Assembly: GCA_948099385.1 (NCBI GenBank)
Contig: CANUEZ040000028.1
Span: 4,565,501-4,629,500 of the forward strand
Direction: 5' to 3'
Source of the DNA: Fasciola hepatica
Taxonomy: Eukaryota > Platyhelminthes > Trematoda > Plagiorchiida > Fasciolidae
Length of the DNA: 64,000 nt
Positions 36,761 through 50,129 of the stretch are shown here, piece by piece. Every line of letters begins with the position of its first letter. Position 1 is the first letter of the stretch. A model generated the notes under the pieces. The model was not told the DNA's origin. It was given only the letters and a program-made list of their open reading frames with translations, and ran no database searches. A program made the translations under genes and the position numbers.

Positions 36761-39700
36761 GTCAGTATAGGTTGCCACCATGTCAAAAGTCATTTCTTCG
36801 GGAAAAGGGCACGTGTTTTGTTAAGGAAACTAGGAAATCTCAATCACTACTGATTCTTCGATGATTTATAAAGCCTAAGGCCCCAGTCAGATCGATTGAT
36901 TTGGAATGTGCCAAACAAAAGTTCCTTAAAGACCAATAAGGAAACGCCACTGATTTGGTAAGACAGAAGGATACCAAATAAAAACGTCATGCAGGTTACT
37001 GAGTCAAAGCAAATTGAACCCCGGTGGTGACAACTTTGCAGATGATAGAAAGTAAGTGGATAAAACCCAGGCCATGGAATTAGGCTTGGTTCAAGGTGAG
37101 AACTTCGATAAGTAGACTAGAATCCGATGGAATCAGTATAATTCGAGCAATTTGCACGGATTTGAATTTCGGATTTACCTTAGACACTGATCTCATTTAC
37201 TTGGCACTATCTTTAGGATCAGATAACTTAAGAGATTAGGCGCTGAATCTGAATTTATATCTTTTTGTTTCTCAGCACTCCTTGCAAAACTTACTAATCT
37301 TTCTGCCCGAGATGATTATGATATTATCAAAAGAAGTTCAGTTTCAGTTCGAGGCATTCCTGTAATCAATCATGTTTCCTAAAAACCGTTTATTAACTGG
37401 TGAACATATGTGAACAGATTTGTCGCTTTATGTGGAGTTACTTATGATTCACTTGAAGTTAAAACGACATAACTTCAGGGTAAACTGATTCAGAGACTTT
37501 TTTCATGGTACGATACTGTTTTGATTAATCTAGCCTAAGAGGAATAGTAAACCGTTCTGTAGCTGTCAGTACTACCAAGCAATGGTGGATATCCCAAATT
37601 TCCTGTAATATTAGCGAGTTACTGTTTCTGTTTTCACCTTATACCTATCATCCGCACACCCCACTGGCACGATCGATGCAATCGAGTCAACCAATACTGG
37701 ACAGTGACGCATATTCACGTCTAACCGTCACTGATCTTATGATACTCACTCGCGCCGTGGTGCTCTAAGGTTTTTCATCGGCGGTTACTGTTAGCTGAGG
37801 TCAACCAGCTAGCCGTAGAATATTTCCCCTGTTCTGTTTGTTGTAGTCAGTGCTTGCATGCTCCTACGCACTCACACACACACGCTGCATTTTTGCTGCC
37901 CCCGCCTTGACACATTAGGCCTTGGAAAATCGGGCTAACATGCATTCAGCGTCACTGCCATTTGAGGATTTGCTGAAATCACAAAGCTTGCCGAAAGTAT
38001 CGCTCGAGACGTAAACTGCGCTCCATTTAACCACATTAGTTCCATTGGTCTTGGCTAAAATTCGGCAAAACGAAATGAAAACCGATTCGCAGGTAGCCGT
38101 GGCAGTAACGGTTTTCGCGTTACAGCGGTTCTGAGATTTATTGTGAAGCTGAGCTTTTGCTTATCGTCCACCACAACATGCCATTAGAACCGAATTCATG
38201 TCAACTGTTCATAAAGCAAGGCAGTTAAAAGGGATAAACCAAGTGGAACTGCTGTTCTTTAACATCCCTGAATACTGGCTCTGGTATGTCGATCTTCAAA
38301 TGCACAACAGACTCTGTGGCATAAACCTTTCTAAAGAACACACAACGAAAAAGTGTTGACTTGTCACTAAACCCGTAAACTATCAGAGGGAAAAATACGT
38401 GGCAAACCATGAATAATAAATTAACCTGAGGAGCATAATAAAGTGAATGACTGAGACAAACCACAATAATGTTATCTGTTATGTTCGGTATCGAAATTCA
38501 GTCCATCTTAAGACTTCACAGTCACAAAGGAAACGAAGCAGACAGACCTTAACCGAAATCTGGATAACTGAGCGAGCGCTCGTGTGCTCAAGTTCGGAAT
38601 AACAGCCAAATTCAGGTAGGCATTTGAATACCGGCCGTGCGTCAACCATTACTGTTCCATGGCCCATGATTTACCAAGGAATCCTTTCTTTCATTTACTG
38701 ATACCGAAGCTGAACTAATTTACAAAATGAAATATTATCTTCAGATGGCTCTTTTTGAAATTCTTACCGTTTCACTCTCTTTTGCAACGTGTTTCGTGCA
38801 TTTCCGAATGCAGGCAGAAATCGTGTAAAATTTCTACTTCGGAACTTACGTGGGCTCTCAAGAAAACATCCTGCTGGTTGGAAAGCTGATCTAACCTATC
38901 ATACTATCTCCCAAATGCCGATAACTTTAAGATTACTTCCAAAGGTTTGTTCCCTTTGGGATAAATTTAGGGCAGAATCCACGATCATTTTGCACAACAA
39001 AAGAATAAACTTGGAACAACATATTCCCAGTAAGGAGTTGTGAAAGAATGGCAGAAATCCATTTCACTATTTATATCTGGATAGATTTCACCGTATCTCA
39101 TCCGGTGCATATAACAGATAACGTATTAATAAACATTACTGTAGTAAAATATCATTACCCGTGTGCAAAGCAACTCTTTTGTGTTCTCTTTTCAGAATCA
39201 AAAACGTCGGAGCATCACTCCTCCAGGAATGATGCATAGGAATTGATGATGTCATCAACGTTGTAGCTTTTGAACCCAAGAAGCCAAGGGGGTGAGTTCA
39301 TCATATTTATCCGTCACCACGGGTTCAAATAACCTCACATGTCACTTCCGTTCAACTCTTTAAGAATCAACGGTATTGCATTTCATCGTAAAGCAACTTT
39401 TCCAAATCCCTTTCGCCACTTTGTCCTCGTTAGTTTTTATGGTAACAGCGGAAGCCAGACAGATAAGGCACACCTGTATTTGACCATCCCGACAATTCGA
39501 AATGATAAAATGTGTACATATGTTTATGTAATTCTTTTTCCAGACGCAGTGTAGCTACTTCAATCCCCTGGCTGACTGAGTTTTGAGACTCCTTTCTGAC
39601 CAGGTGCCTGTGTCCATTAGGCTGACTCTTTTGCACAACATTTCCATTCAGCTGGACCAGTTGACCTGAAAGACCGCTCAATCAGTAATCCCTCATGTGA

Positions 39701-39857
39701 GCTAGCACACTGGTTTGCTGAGATCCTGCTGCGTTTCATCTACACGTTTGCATGATTTATTTTGTCTGATTCGGGAACCTTCCGACATCGCCGTCTGTTC
39801 TTGGGTCTGTTGCTCTCGACTGGTTAGTCCGATCGGTTTGATACTCCTCCAAATCTG
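36761..39857. other. Unassigned sequence
   Basis: Only short open frames, none assignable. A CA-rich spot lies near 37871-37883. A stretch at 37.65-38.1 kb is less AT-rich, without coding potential. The LINE at 39.86 kb may extend a little to the left, into 39.7 kb. Confidence 0.4.
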
Positions 39858-40199
39858 TTGCTACATCATTCCCAGCTAAATTATGTTGCACCAGACATTC
39901 CAGCTGAAGATATCACTCAATTAATTTATAGCCTTTCCAACTATCTCGTTGCAAGTCTTGTTCAGTCCTTGTGCATAATAGCAGGTAATTTCAATAGACT
40001 TCAGTTATTCTTTTTAACTGCAATAGGTTTTTTAAATCTTGTGGATTTCCTAACTAGCTCCGATACCTTCTCCGATTCCGTGTTAGTCATTTATCCAAGT
40101 ATTTTCACAGTGTTTAAACGTAACCTGTTAACACTTCTGGTCATCGTTCTTTACTTCTTTGCTTTAAAATGTATTCCAAAATCAAAGCATCGGAGATAG
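39858..40199 (+). pseudogene. LINE endonuclease C-terminal part, decayed
   Basis: The open frame has LCIIAGNFNRL, the position of the conserved GDFN motif with the catalytic Asp replaced by Asn, then FLNLVDFLTSSDTFSDSVLV, where ..LVDFPTR.DN.LDLV is usual. It ends with KCIPKSKHRR. The frame also shows runs of Leu and Phe consistent with drift. Confidence 0.65.
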
Positions 40200-40322
40200 G
40201 AATCACCAGTGCACCGTTAACTCCGAAGCATTCTCACTCCCCCCCCCCCCTAAATATATCGAATTCCTTTAACCCAGCCCCATTACACTTGATTCGATCC
40301 ACAGGGTTTTACAATAGGTCAA

Positions 40323-40956
40323 ATGCATAAGTTTGGTGGCCCTGACTTGCTATCGGCAATGTTACTAAAAGCCTGCCTTTTCCAACTTACCTCCCCTTTG
40401 ACTGATCAATTTATTCGTTTTATTGATTCTGGGGTGACTCTCGACGTTTGGAGATGTGTATATATCACAACTTTAACCAAGAAAAGATCCAACGGATATC
40501 ATCCGATAGCCTACACGTTTGCCTCCCTGAAAACATTTCAGAATGTTTCCGTTCACCATATAATCCTCCAAGTTCACTCTCCTGATAATACATAATTTGC
40601 CTACCAACCTTCCCTCTGTCAACCCTTGATGTCGCTGTCTACATTGGTAATTCTGTTACTTATGCACTTCATCTCGGTGGCCTTACTCTCAGGCTAATTT
40701 TATTCACTATGAAAATGCATTTGGTTCTCTCCATTGTGATACTCTCCTGAATTTTGTGCATGATAATGGGGTTGAAGGTCGTACTCTCAACACCCTTCGT
40801 GATTATTTTTCTAATCGCACACAATTTACGTCTTGTGGTAACCAACACCTGCCTTCTTTTCGAATTAACTCTGTTGTTTTTCAGATTGCTATTCTTTCCC
40901 ATTTTTTTCTCCCTATATTTCAGCAACTCCTCACTTCAGCTAGACTTAGTGGCTGA
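40323..40956 (+). pseudogene. LINE reverse transcriptase N-terminal and palm part, decayed
   Basis: The first piece reads GPDLLSAMLLKACLFQLTSP and then TLTKKRSNGYHPIAYTFASLKTFQNV, split here only to name blocks: these match GPD.(L/I)....L, the LTK(G/K)...YRPI(A/S) block and the (S/K)..E.. helix of CR1-like RT. After a frame change, GRTLNTLRDYFSNRTQF matches the L.WL.(D/S)YLS.R.Q block. The final ILSHFFLPIFQ corresponds to the QG..LSP.LF block. Catalytic aspartates are not visible. Confidence 0.68.
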
Positions 40957-40960
40957 AAAT

Positions 40961-43900
40961 ATTCCGGTGATTTTGCACTGGGATAGCTCCACAATAGGAA
41001 TGAAAGCTTGAATTTTCTTGGAAACAGTCTGAATGAACTTGGCTACTGGCCTACTTACCATTATCTTCTCATTATAGTATTGAAATGCTTTGGCGTCCCC
41101 TTCAGTCCTCAATGTAAATGACGCTACCAAACTGTTTATTAATAACATCCCATGGCTTTTTATTGATAACTAACACTTCCGTAGAGCTTCTTTTGTCTAT
41201 TAATCGGGATTTACTCTCAGTCGCAACCTTTGCTAGACTAATTAGGTAGAAGTGGTCTTCACTAAAACTAGAAGACTTTCTTTCCTACCATTTAGATTAT
41301 AAAATCTAAGAGTACCATACAATCCTGCACATTAATTTGTAACCTCCTGGATTCTCTCCCTGGGGCTCTAATGCCCTTCCACCCTTTTCCCAGATTGAAA
41401 AGGAAAAGACTTTGGTCTTATCAATAAATTTCTGGAATTGCAATCCCGTTGTGGCAATATTATTAGAGATAATCTCACTGAATCTCTCATCATCAAGCAT
41501 TCTGAGTCGTGTGACAAATTCATAAATAGGTTATTATCCGACAAAAATCATTACCTTTACACCACAGCCTCAGCTGTAGAAAGAGTCACCGGCTGCCATA
41601 GTGGGAGACAAAGTGAAAGCAGTGTTCAGTAAAGAGCTCAGTATGATTAAGAGAATACTCGCACACAACCCAGTGGTGACGAGATCCGTGTGTACCAGAA
41701 AACAGCTGAGTTACTGTACTGGGCAACTCCTACCCAAGCTTGTTTTGGTAGGAAAAATACTTTACGGAGAGCAAATTCTGGAGTACGAGCGGCAATGCGG
41801 AAGATCCCCATGGGAAGGTGGTCGGGATCATTGCAGGTTTTCACAGGCACTCATGTAATAATCACGTACGTTGCTAAATAGAAAAAACATGGGATAGAAC
41901 GGACACGACTAACTGAAAAAACAGTTAGACAAGTTATTTAAAATTTCTCCTCAACAATTTTGGAAAGATCACGTGGCAATGAACATTGAAGGACAAAGGA
42001 AAATATAACTACGGGGTTAGGTTACAATCGTCTGAGTTTTTCAAATTTGAAAACGAAGGCGCCGCCGTCCGCCCAAGCACTTGCTAGCATCAGACGACCA
42101 GTGAAGATCCTTGTTTAATGTCACTTTAAGGTACTTAACAGATTCAACCGTGAGTTACTGGAAGGTGTGAAGAATAGTAGCATCACTTGTGAAAACTGCG
42201 AGTTATATAGAGAAAATACAATCAGAACACACAAAAGAGTTAAGGGATAGATCATTCCGTTCGGAAGAAAAGAATAATCTTTCGAAGAATGGAGGATTAA
42301 GTTGTTTTCCAGCTGATGCGACATGAATAACTGCAAGAGGAGTGAGAAAAGAAGTCGCTGATATAAATGAAAAAAGTACAGAAGAACAGCCAGATTGATT
42401 GACCAGGATTTCGGACAGTTTGCTCATATATCTAATGCTTTGAATACTTCCGGGAGAAGTCGCTGATCTATATCGACAAACAGAGTGAGAAATCAACCGA
42501 CTTAAGCTTTTCGAGTGAAAGCCATCGATGGATGCATCAAAAGCAGAAAAATAATGAAGCAGTGTGCACCTAGCAGATTTGGCATAGTTATTCAAAAAGT
42601 TGGAAGTGTAGTCCAAGTGGATTTTTCGATGAAATGGTACAATAATGGTTGAATTTCTGGAAACATGGAAAACGAAGTGACATGACGAACAAACTACTCT
42701 CATTTCACAATAAACAACCCCACGTTAATAATTTTACCGATAGATATTCATATTATGTCATACTGTTAGGAGAACTGAAGTGAACAAATTATTAAAGAAT
42801 AACAAATATTCTACCTTTTTCTATATCACGAGGTGAAAAAGTAACTCGTTTAGCTTCAGATGAGGCAAAAAGATTCCTGTAGACTCCCATTTAGAAAGCA
42901 GTTTCCAACCAATTCGGTTGCGGTCACGGATGCAAAGATAAGCCATGATAATATTGTGGCCATCTCGGCACACTCGTTCGTTAATTTAAGTGAATTAGAT
43001 CCAATTAATATGGGTTAAAATTATTTAACCCTGCAGTGACTGACCCCTTGTTCGACACACACTCTACTCAGGACTCTTCTTCCCGAAACAAATGTTTAAC
43101 TGAATTTCGGTTCCATTTTCGTTACGTAGAGCAGCGGGCATCTCGGCAAACTTGCCTGTCCGTTAGCAAAACATTCACCACAATCACGACTATTAATAAT
43201 TGTTGCCATCAGTCCCTATATCACGAGTAAGTCCCACTGAATTTCCGTAATGGCCAACCGAATTTTGGCTACTGACTGTTGCCTCCTCAGTCCCAACTAG
43301 AATTAAGCCGGAGTATAACTACCGCGGACATTTCGGTCTGTGTACAGTGTTCTTCTATGTTGGGTACACCCTGAGAGCTTCGAATTTCTAATTTCACTAC
43401 TTACGTTAGTAGCAGTAGTTATACTTTCACTTCGTCTGTTTTTTCGCGAAAAAATCACTGCTTTGTCCCCATAAGAAAACGATGAACGACATGAGGATTT
43501 GCAAATTGTACTTCCAGAGATGCAGTTTTCAACAAGAGTGATCGGATAAAGCTATCTCACCAAAAGCAGTAGACTGTTGGGGGTATATAAGCCAACATGA
43601 AGTGATTCATTAAGAATAAAGTAGTCATATTGGTTTATTTAACAGCTCCGTGGATAGAAAGCCCGAGTGAAATCAGTTTTGTAGCAACCTGACCAGTGAT
43701 ATTTCATCCGTTATCAGAGTGTTTAACCGCTAACCAGTTTCTAGGAAAAGCTCATTTGTTTACTGTAGTCTCCTGAATGTTATGGTTTTTAATGAATCAA
43801 TTTTACTAGGAATAATCATTACCGGTTCACGGATAGCGGCGATTCTCTGATTGACACTCCTCCGCACCAATCTAACCAAAGAATCAAAATAATCATCACT

Positions 43901-44869
43901 ATTGCATACTAGAAACTGAACTGAAAATAATGGTGGCAAACAGAAATCTGACTACAATAGTCCGCATTTTCTAAACTTACGAGAATACCTTGGATGTGTT
44001 TGATGTTATTTTTCTTTAACAAACCACCATAAATTTTTCAATATAATACCCAGACATTTAGGCAGCATATGATTCGGGTCATCCAATCTGTCTCTCTATC
44101 AATTTTGCATGATAATACGGAGATAGTTTTGCTTCCCTATAAAACAACATATTCAACCCTTTCACCATTCCGCTCGAAAAACTTGTTCCAATATCCCTCC
44201 ATATTTTTTTCTACTGGCTTGATTCAAATTTTACCTCTTGTTGCTGAAAGCTTAATAGCTAGTTCACAATTTTCATGACCCGAAGATATCGCAGTATCTC
44301 TGTGCTGAGTGTGCCGGAAGTATACACAAGGTTAGTCGTATATGCTATCCACTTCATCATCCAAATTTATCATTGATTTGAAAAACTGTCAGATAGATAT
44401 GAGACTCTATCACACGAATATGTAAAATTGTTGATTTCATCTGAACACCGAAGGCAACGACCATTTACGGATTACGTAGAGCACAAATTATTGATCAAAT
44501 GTCTGCAAGTCTGTGGCACCAGTGATTTGTATTTCTAAATACATGCATTCACAATTTCTTCCTGAACGAAATTGGCACGGACCTCGTGTGTCGATAGGTG
44601 CCCATGAACGAATGTCGATCAGAAGAGTTTGCGAGTTCGATACTTATTTGTCGGGATAATTATCAAAAATATGGTGTGCCATCAGTCGAGAGCTATGGAA
44701 TTCCCCTGGGGAATATCCCGCGCTATTTGACCGGAATTGTCCAAAAATGTGACAGAATGGCCATTTACTAAATTCGTAAAGAACTTCGACTTTGTAGCTT
44801 CTCCCCGTTGTTCTAGCGTTGGTACCATGCTTGTTGGTTCGTCAAAAATTAGTGGAACTATCAGAACAT
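40961..44869. other. Mostly unassigned, with a possible LINE 3' remnant
   Basis: Around 41395-41545 shifting frames show INFWN and a D.FINRLL segment, like the end of CR1-type ORF2; this is weak. The minus-strand frame at 42203-42703 is open for 166 codons but Ser/Phe-rich, without a domain; it is the longest anonymous frame in the window and could still be chance. The rest shows nothing. Confidence 0.4.
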
Positions 44870-45790
44870 AAAACTGGGTTGAATGATTACGCTTACTGTC
44901 GAAAATGATGCATAAAGGAGTCAGATATGCACATTTTGCGCTCGTTCACAGTAGCAATGACATAGAACCATATAATTTTATACAAACCTCAACTAGCAGG
45001 TGATGGTAACGTCTTAGGACAATGACACATAGGGAATGTTTTTATGTGGTGAATAGCTTTGCCCGAAATTCAGGCGAACCCACATTTTTGCTATTACCAG
45101 TGAGTCACCACTACGAAGGAATGTGAGCCTCTGAGAGAAAATGGAACAAAATTATTGTACGTAGAATTAATCCAAACGATATTCAGAACCCATTGTTTGT
45201 GTATAGTATTGAACCTTTGGTTTGCCCTTATTCATTGGGACTTTTCGCAGTCTGATCGGGGTTGAGTTCACCACGTTGGTGATGAAATAGTCCTAGATCT
45301 TACAGACCAACACATATTTGCACTTTTGACTCCAATGGCCAGTGTGTAGGTAGCCTTTCGATTACTCTGTACAGAACAGATAAATTTCTATGACTATCTT
45401 TAACTCTGCGCTATCAGAGGGTTATGATATGAACTGAACCTTGAAGTTGCACATACTTTACAAGACTTACAGTGAATAATTACCATGTATGTGGTTCAGC
45501 GTAATAATATGGGCAAAACTATCGAAATTTTATTGGCCGAAAAAACGGCTCCTATCAAAATATTCGCATAGTTGGCCTATCTAAATGTAATCTGCATTCA
45601 CTGTTGCGGTTTCGTCGATCAGACTAGTTATATTTCAGAACCTTTCTAATTGTTAGCTTACTTTGCTCCGAGCTTTTTACCCTAGCAACCAAGGTCATAC
45701 ACATTCAACCGCCCCTAGCGCAGCAAGGAACCGTCGTAAATTAGAAGAAACTTTGAACAAATACCTGTCCTCACCTGATGACCTGTTATA
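44870..45790 (-). repeat. Family A repeat, copy A3 (inverted)
   Basis: The reverse complement of this segment aligns with copy A2 at 17030-17350 and at 18190-18800, and with copy A1 right. Long shared blocks with A2 include the region of 45230-45345, where TAAGATCTAGGACTATTTCA and CACCAACGTGGTGAACTCAA are identical in the reverse complement. It lacks most of the 17350-18190 segment. A3 and A2 are closer to each other than either is to A1. Confidence 0.7.
45053..45400 (+). pseudogene. Family A decayed reading frame, copy A3
   Basis: The plus-strand frame starts at ATA (ATG in A1 and A2) and reads IALPEIQANPHFCYYQ, stop, then KECEPLRENGTKLLYVELIQ, then DFSQSDRG, stop, VHHVGDEIVLDLTDQHIFAL and LTPMASV. 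Only three stops occur in about 105 codons, and all peptide blocks recur in copy A2. The density of stops is lower than in random sequence, and the same frame is favoured in all three copies. This supports an ancestral coding sequence of unknown function. Confidence 0.5.
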
Positions 45791-47524
45791 ACCTAATTAA
45801 GTCACGAAGCTGAAAATATACGCCCAGTCATCTTTCGCATCACAATTGGCGCTACCGACACATCTCTCTTACCAGTCAATGCAGAATCAATTTTACTAAC
45901 GTGTTTTATCTATATTTGTACTAGGGCCCCCGCTAAATCGGCCAGCGAAAATGGACTGACCGAGTGAACGCGCTTATTTTCATTACCGTAATATGTTCAT
46001 TGTGATACACCTGATTTCTGGTCTATTGGTTTTGTCCGCCGTATTGACAAGCTTCACTAAGTGCGATGTGCAAGCTGATGCTTTTGCAGCAAACTTTGAA
46101 TACAGTTCCATCGAAGACTGTTTCATCTAGTGACGAAAAGCTGATCATCAAAAACCAAATAATTTCACTTACGGCTGTGCCTAGTATAATGCGTGATACG
46201 ATCCTAAGAATGTGTTGAACTGGGTGGTTTTCAAATTCTCCTCATCCACTTCTTTACAGATTCTGAGTTATAAAATCATTTATCAATATTATAGTTTAAG
46301 CAAGTTATTTGAACCGTGGCAAATATTATATGTTTCGCAAAATGTAGTATGAACAAATGCGGCAGGTATTAGTGCACAGAGTATGCATCACGTAAATAAC
46401 GTATCGTACCGGGTCACTGTCCAGTGATCGATTAACTAGTAGGTGGATGAACCCAGAATATCAACTGTGAGAACAAAAATTTTCTAAACTGCTCGTGTTG
46501 CAATGAACGAAAATGTCAAACTTCGGCCGTATGCCATCTCAATCCAGAAGGAGAAATGCGCTTTTGGTGTATTGTGCAGAATTTCGAGACTTATCAAGGT
46601 GAGTTTTTGAATGATCGCTAGAAACCACAAGGGGGATACATTAGATAGGTCACGAATAATGATGGACTCAGACACCAGATTCGGTTGACGATTTAAAAAA
46701 TGGATCACGTTTTGTTCATTTAAGTCTTCTACGATTGAAAGTAATTACGAATTAATTTTTCTAAAGAGAACTATTGGACTGAAAATAGTGAAAATCCAGG
46801 CCTAATTATCCTTTCACCTATTCTTTTCTGGGTTTTGTTCCGTAAAAAAATGGTTGTTGCAATCGCATGTGTTTCGCAAGATACTTGCAATGCGTACCGA
46901 TGTCTAAGACAATACGCAGTAAAGTAGACAAATTCAGCTCAACTGTTAAAGGACCTGTGTCGTTCGACTTGTGTAGACGCTGAGCTTTCCATATGCTTTG
47001 TTTTTCACTTGTGACACATCTCATTTGATTCCGTGATGCTAACACGACTATCCAATACCTTGCATTGGCAAGTAGTTCATTTAAATTGGTGTTGAATTCC
47101 AGAATTTATACCTAAAGAGATTTGTATTTGTCGGTGCAATTTCCAAAAGATCCTCCTTGGTATTGTTTATTCATTTGAAAGGGACCTCTCTAAAAACGAG
47201 GCAGCTACTGAAATGAAGCAGTGGTACCGGTCAACACGAATTTCACGAATTTCATTACGAGACAATCACAGACCCATACCGTTCGCTGTAATTTCCCCGT
47301 AGGCCATATTCAATGGCAAAATGATTTTTGGAGTCCTTCTGATTCAATAATGGTTACGGAACAGTTTTGCTTTATTTCATTTTATTTGAAATGACGACCA
47401 ATCTGTAGTTGACATTTGAATGGTTTCAGCAGGTGGTGCGATTTAAACCGTACACATATTCCACACAAATGTATCAACCAACTCTAATTCAGTTGACCTC
47501 TGATAGGTGGGTGACAATAAAATG
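45791..47524. other. Unassigned sequence
   Basis: No recognisable coding, RNA or repeat signal apart from short open frames. Confidence 0.45.
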
Positions 47525-47675
47525 TCCTGTGTTGGTCAAGCTGTTATCTTTGTGGTCGTCAGACAAAAACCACCTGGGTTCGATTACCGCTACCACTGGC
47601 CACTTACTCATATTGCAGCCCTCTACTGGCAGCGGCCCTGAAATATTGTACTTTATAGTACAATAAATAAAGAGA
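47525..47675 (+). mobile_element. Possible tRNA-derived SINE
   Basis: TGGTCAAGCTG at 47533-47543 fits a polymerase III A box, and GGTTCGATTACC at 47577-47588 fits a B box with one mismatch; the 33-base gap is right for a tRNA head. An A/T-rich tail with CAATAAATAAAG follows at about 47661-47673. No cloverleaf was clearly foldable and no second copy was found in the window. Confidence 0.35.
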
Positions 47676-50126
47676 AATATTTCGAATAAATCCAAAGAAA
47701 GGTTTCAAACAGTTCAAGCACAGATAGAATGGCCAAGTCAGCTTCACACTATGATTATCTAGGTTAAGTAAATTCCAGGTGATTTGCTATTCGACTATTG
47801 GTCCATCTATCACGGTCGGGGCGCCTTTCGGAAGAGTGTCCAACAATTTCACTATCCATAAATTTCGTGGCCATAAAGCATGTAGGGAGGATTGAGCAAT
47901 GGGTCTGAACATTCTATTCCGCACTCGGTATCTTTTATCCGTGCTTCCATTATTTCTGGTATTTACATATTGTTTTCATTACTAACTTAAACATTGTGAA
48001 CATTTTTCTTTTTAAATATAATTATCGGATTCAAACCCAAGAGACTGTCAACAATTTTATTCCATTGCTGCCATTTTAAATCTACTCACGAAGCATCCTT
48101 CAGAGATATTGAAAGAAATGTATACCAAACACTCGGGTGTTTCACGGGTCGGATGGTAGTTGGATATGTTGTAAAATTATATCTATGTAATGTGTAATTT
48201 TTTTCGCGGGGTGCAGCCGTACTTATTGCTTCCCAGTAATAACAGTTTTTTGCAACACGAGCATCTTTCAATGAAAATTTGAAATTCAGTCGTCTTTAAC
48301 AAGACACTGAGACTACGCACCACCAAATGATCGAATTTTTTATAACCTCAGTTGGTCTAAATATTCAGTTAGTCTGGAAACATCACAAGTCGATTTCATT
48401 CCCGGGACAGGAATGATTCCCGATTAGCTAATAAGACCATAAGAGCACTCTGAAATGGATGTTGACCCCGTGACTCATATTTTTCAGAGCTAATGATTGA
48501 AAACTGTTCTAGTCTTTTCTCTTTTATTCTCTGAGACCTCAGAAGAACCATTATGGTAAGCATGTTTAGCAGATGAAGCTAGTTATGATGAGGTGATGGA
48601 TGCGAACGACTAAAAGGGTCGGAAATTGTGATTTATTGAACTGACCCAGGGGCACCACTTCAGCTTTTTTCGTGGAGTACACATTCGGGAGATTTAGAAC
48701 ATCATGGGAAGTATTTCAACGAAGGTAAAAACATCTGAAGTAAGCATCATTCACTTTTGGTTGGGATGCAAGGATGTTATGAAGACCATTCTATTCAGCA
48801 GAATCGGGACGATGAAAATCAGCTTCTTCACTTACACTACGGAGCTAGTCTAGCACCAGTGGAGAAAACATAATTCAGTGGTACAAGGATTTAAGTGAAT
48901 TATAAAGGACTAAAAAGTAAACGGAATTACGAAGTGGATTGTGGGTACGGGCAGATTGTCAGCTCTGTAGGAAATGCGGTTGGGGGAAGGAGCGGTCTGT
49001 TTGTGACTGTTTATCGACACTGACGAAGTTCCTGTATGATGCAGGAGTGAATCCATATTATGAACGTAAAAGCCACCCAATAGGGTTTTTCGGAAGTCTA
49101 GTTTATGTGCAAAATGTCCTCCGTATTCAAATAAAACTGGTAGAAAAATGAATGATTGGGAATGACAAGCGGTACGGGAGTGAAGGTGAAATCAAAAAAA
49201 TTGATTTTGTAGTCTCATCTGGGACTTTTTTCGAATAGTACGGATAAAGTACAAGGGAGATGGAGAGTGACTGCTGGGTATGGGCCCAGGCTTAGCCGTA
49301 AATGAAAAGTGTGGATGGTGAATATGTCTGCTAAACTGAAAATGGAGATATTTGCATTGCAGTCAGAGATGTAGCCGGGGCGAAGATTGATGTGAATATG
49401 TGCAGAAACTATATTAAGATTCAAATCAGAAGTGTCCTACGGCGCGACACCGATCTACAATGGCGAGCATAGACAATTCGTGTATAAACGAGTCATTTTA
49501 TGATTAGCCGTTTTCATGGATATGTGGTGGAAAACCACAAACCTAACTCCGGTGCTGGTAGCGGTGAACCACATGGGGCTTTATCCGAAAATGCGGTGGC
49601 GCAAACCCGGACGGCTTTCGAGTTTTCTACCACTCAGTCACTCTGTCAAAGGATCCACAAGCCGCAAGTACTTCAAAACTGTGGGTAGCCATAGCTTTTA
49701 CAGAGTTATCATTTCAAATAGAGTAAGGGAGTGCTCATTGTCAGTATTTTGACAGGCATGTATGTACATTTGCTACATGTTATTTTCTTTAGTAAAACCG
49801 AATAGCTGGCTTTTGATAGCGGTTACAATGCATTTTATTAGAAAAACACTGATGAACATGCCTTTTTATCACAGTACTGTGTGGGTGATTATTGTTCTGT
49901 TCCGTCCCACTAACTCTAGTGAGAAGTCTATTCCGCCCACAGGTCATATCACTTGATTAGCAAAAAGCACATCGTTTATGTAGAAAGAAACAACCACTGA
50001 CGTCAATCGTTGCGACGCAGACTAACTGAGTCATACCGACACCAAGTAGATTGTTTTCTGATTGGTTGGTTGGTCACATGACCAGTTACCACTTGACGGG
50101 ACTTCGTTCGCATCTCATCGATCCGC

Positions 50127-50129
<3 letters not shown>
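47676..50129. other. Unassigned sequence
   Basis: Open frames up to 78 codons (49516-49752) overlap in two phases over a less AT-rich stretch at 49.5-49.7 kb but match nothing I know. No repeats of note were seen. Confidence 0.45.

Larger units (their letters stand above)
39858..40960 (+). mobile_element. CR1/jockey-type non-LTR retrotransposon fragment
   Basis: Plus-strand pieces of an apurinic-type endonuclease (39858-40199) are followed by pieces of the reverse transcriptase (40323-40595 and 40756-40956), in the order expected of a clade with endonuclease upstream of RT. A C12 run at 40239-40250 lies between them. A possible C-terminal remnant occurs at about 41395-41545, in shifting frames. 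Stops and shifts are frequent and the catalytic YADD block was not found. The copy is dead, and its named family is unknown. Confidence 0.7.

Noticed and set aside
33565..36965. Possible LTR pair of the gypsy element (33565-33600 and 36930-36965)
   Set aside because: Similarity covers only about 40 bases and does not extend either way, so it does not define LTRs.
40936..41148. Minus-strand open frame that looks protein-like (FTLRTEGDAKAFQYYNEKIM)
   Set aside because: No family is recognised, and it lies inside or just behind a decayed LINE on the opposite strand; support is too thin to call a gene.
42203..42703. 166-codon open frame on the minus strand
   Set aside because: It is Ser/Phe-rich without a domain or conserved start, and a frame of that length is not unlikely in 128 kb of six-frame AT-rich sequence.
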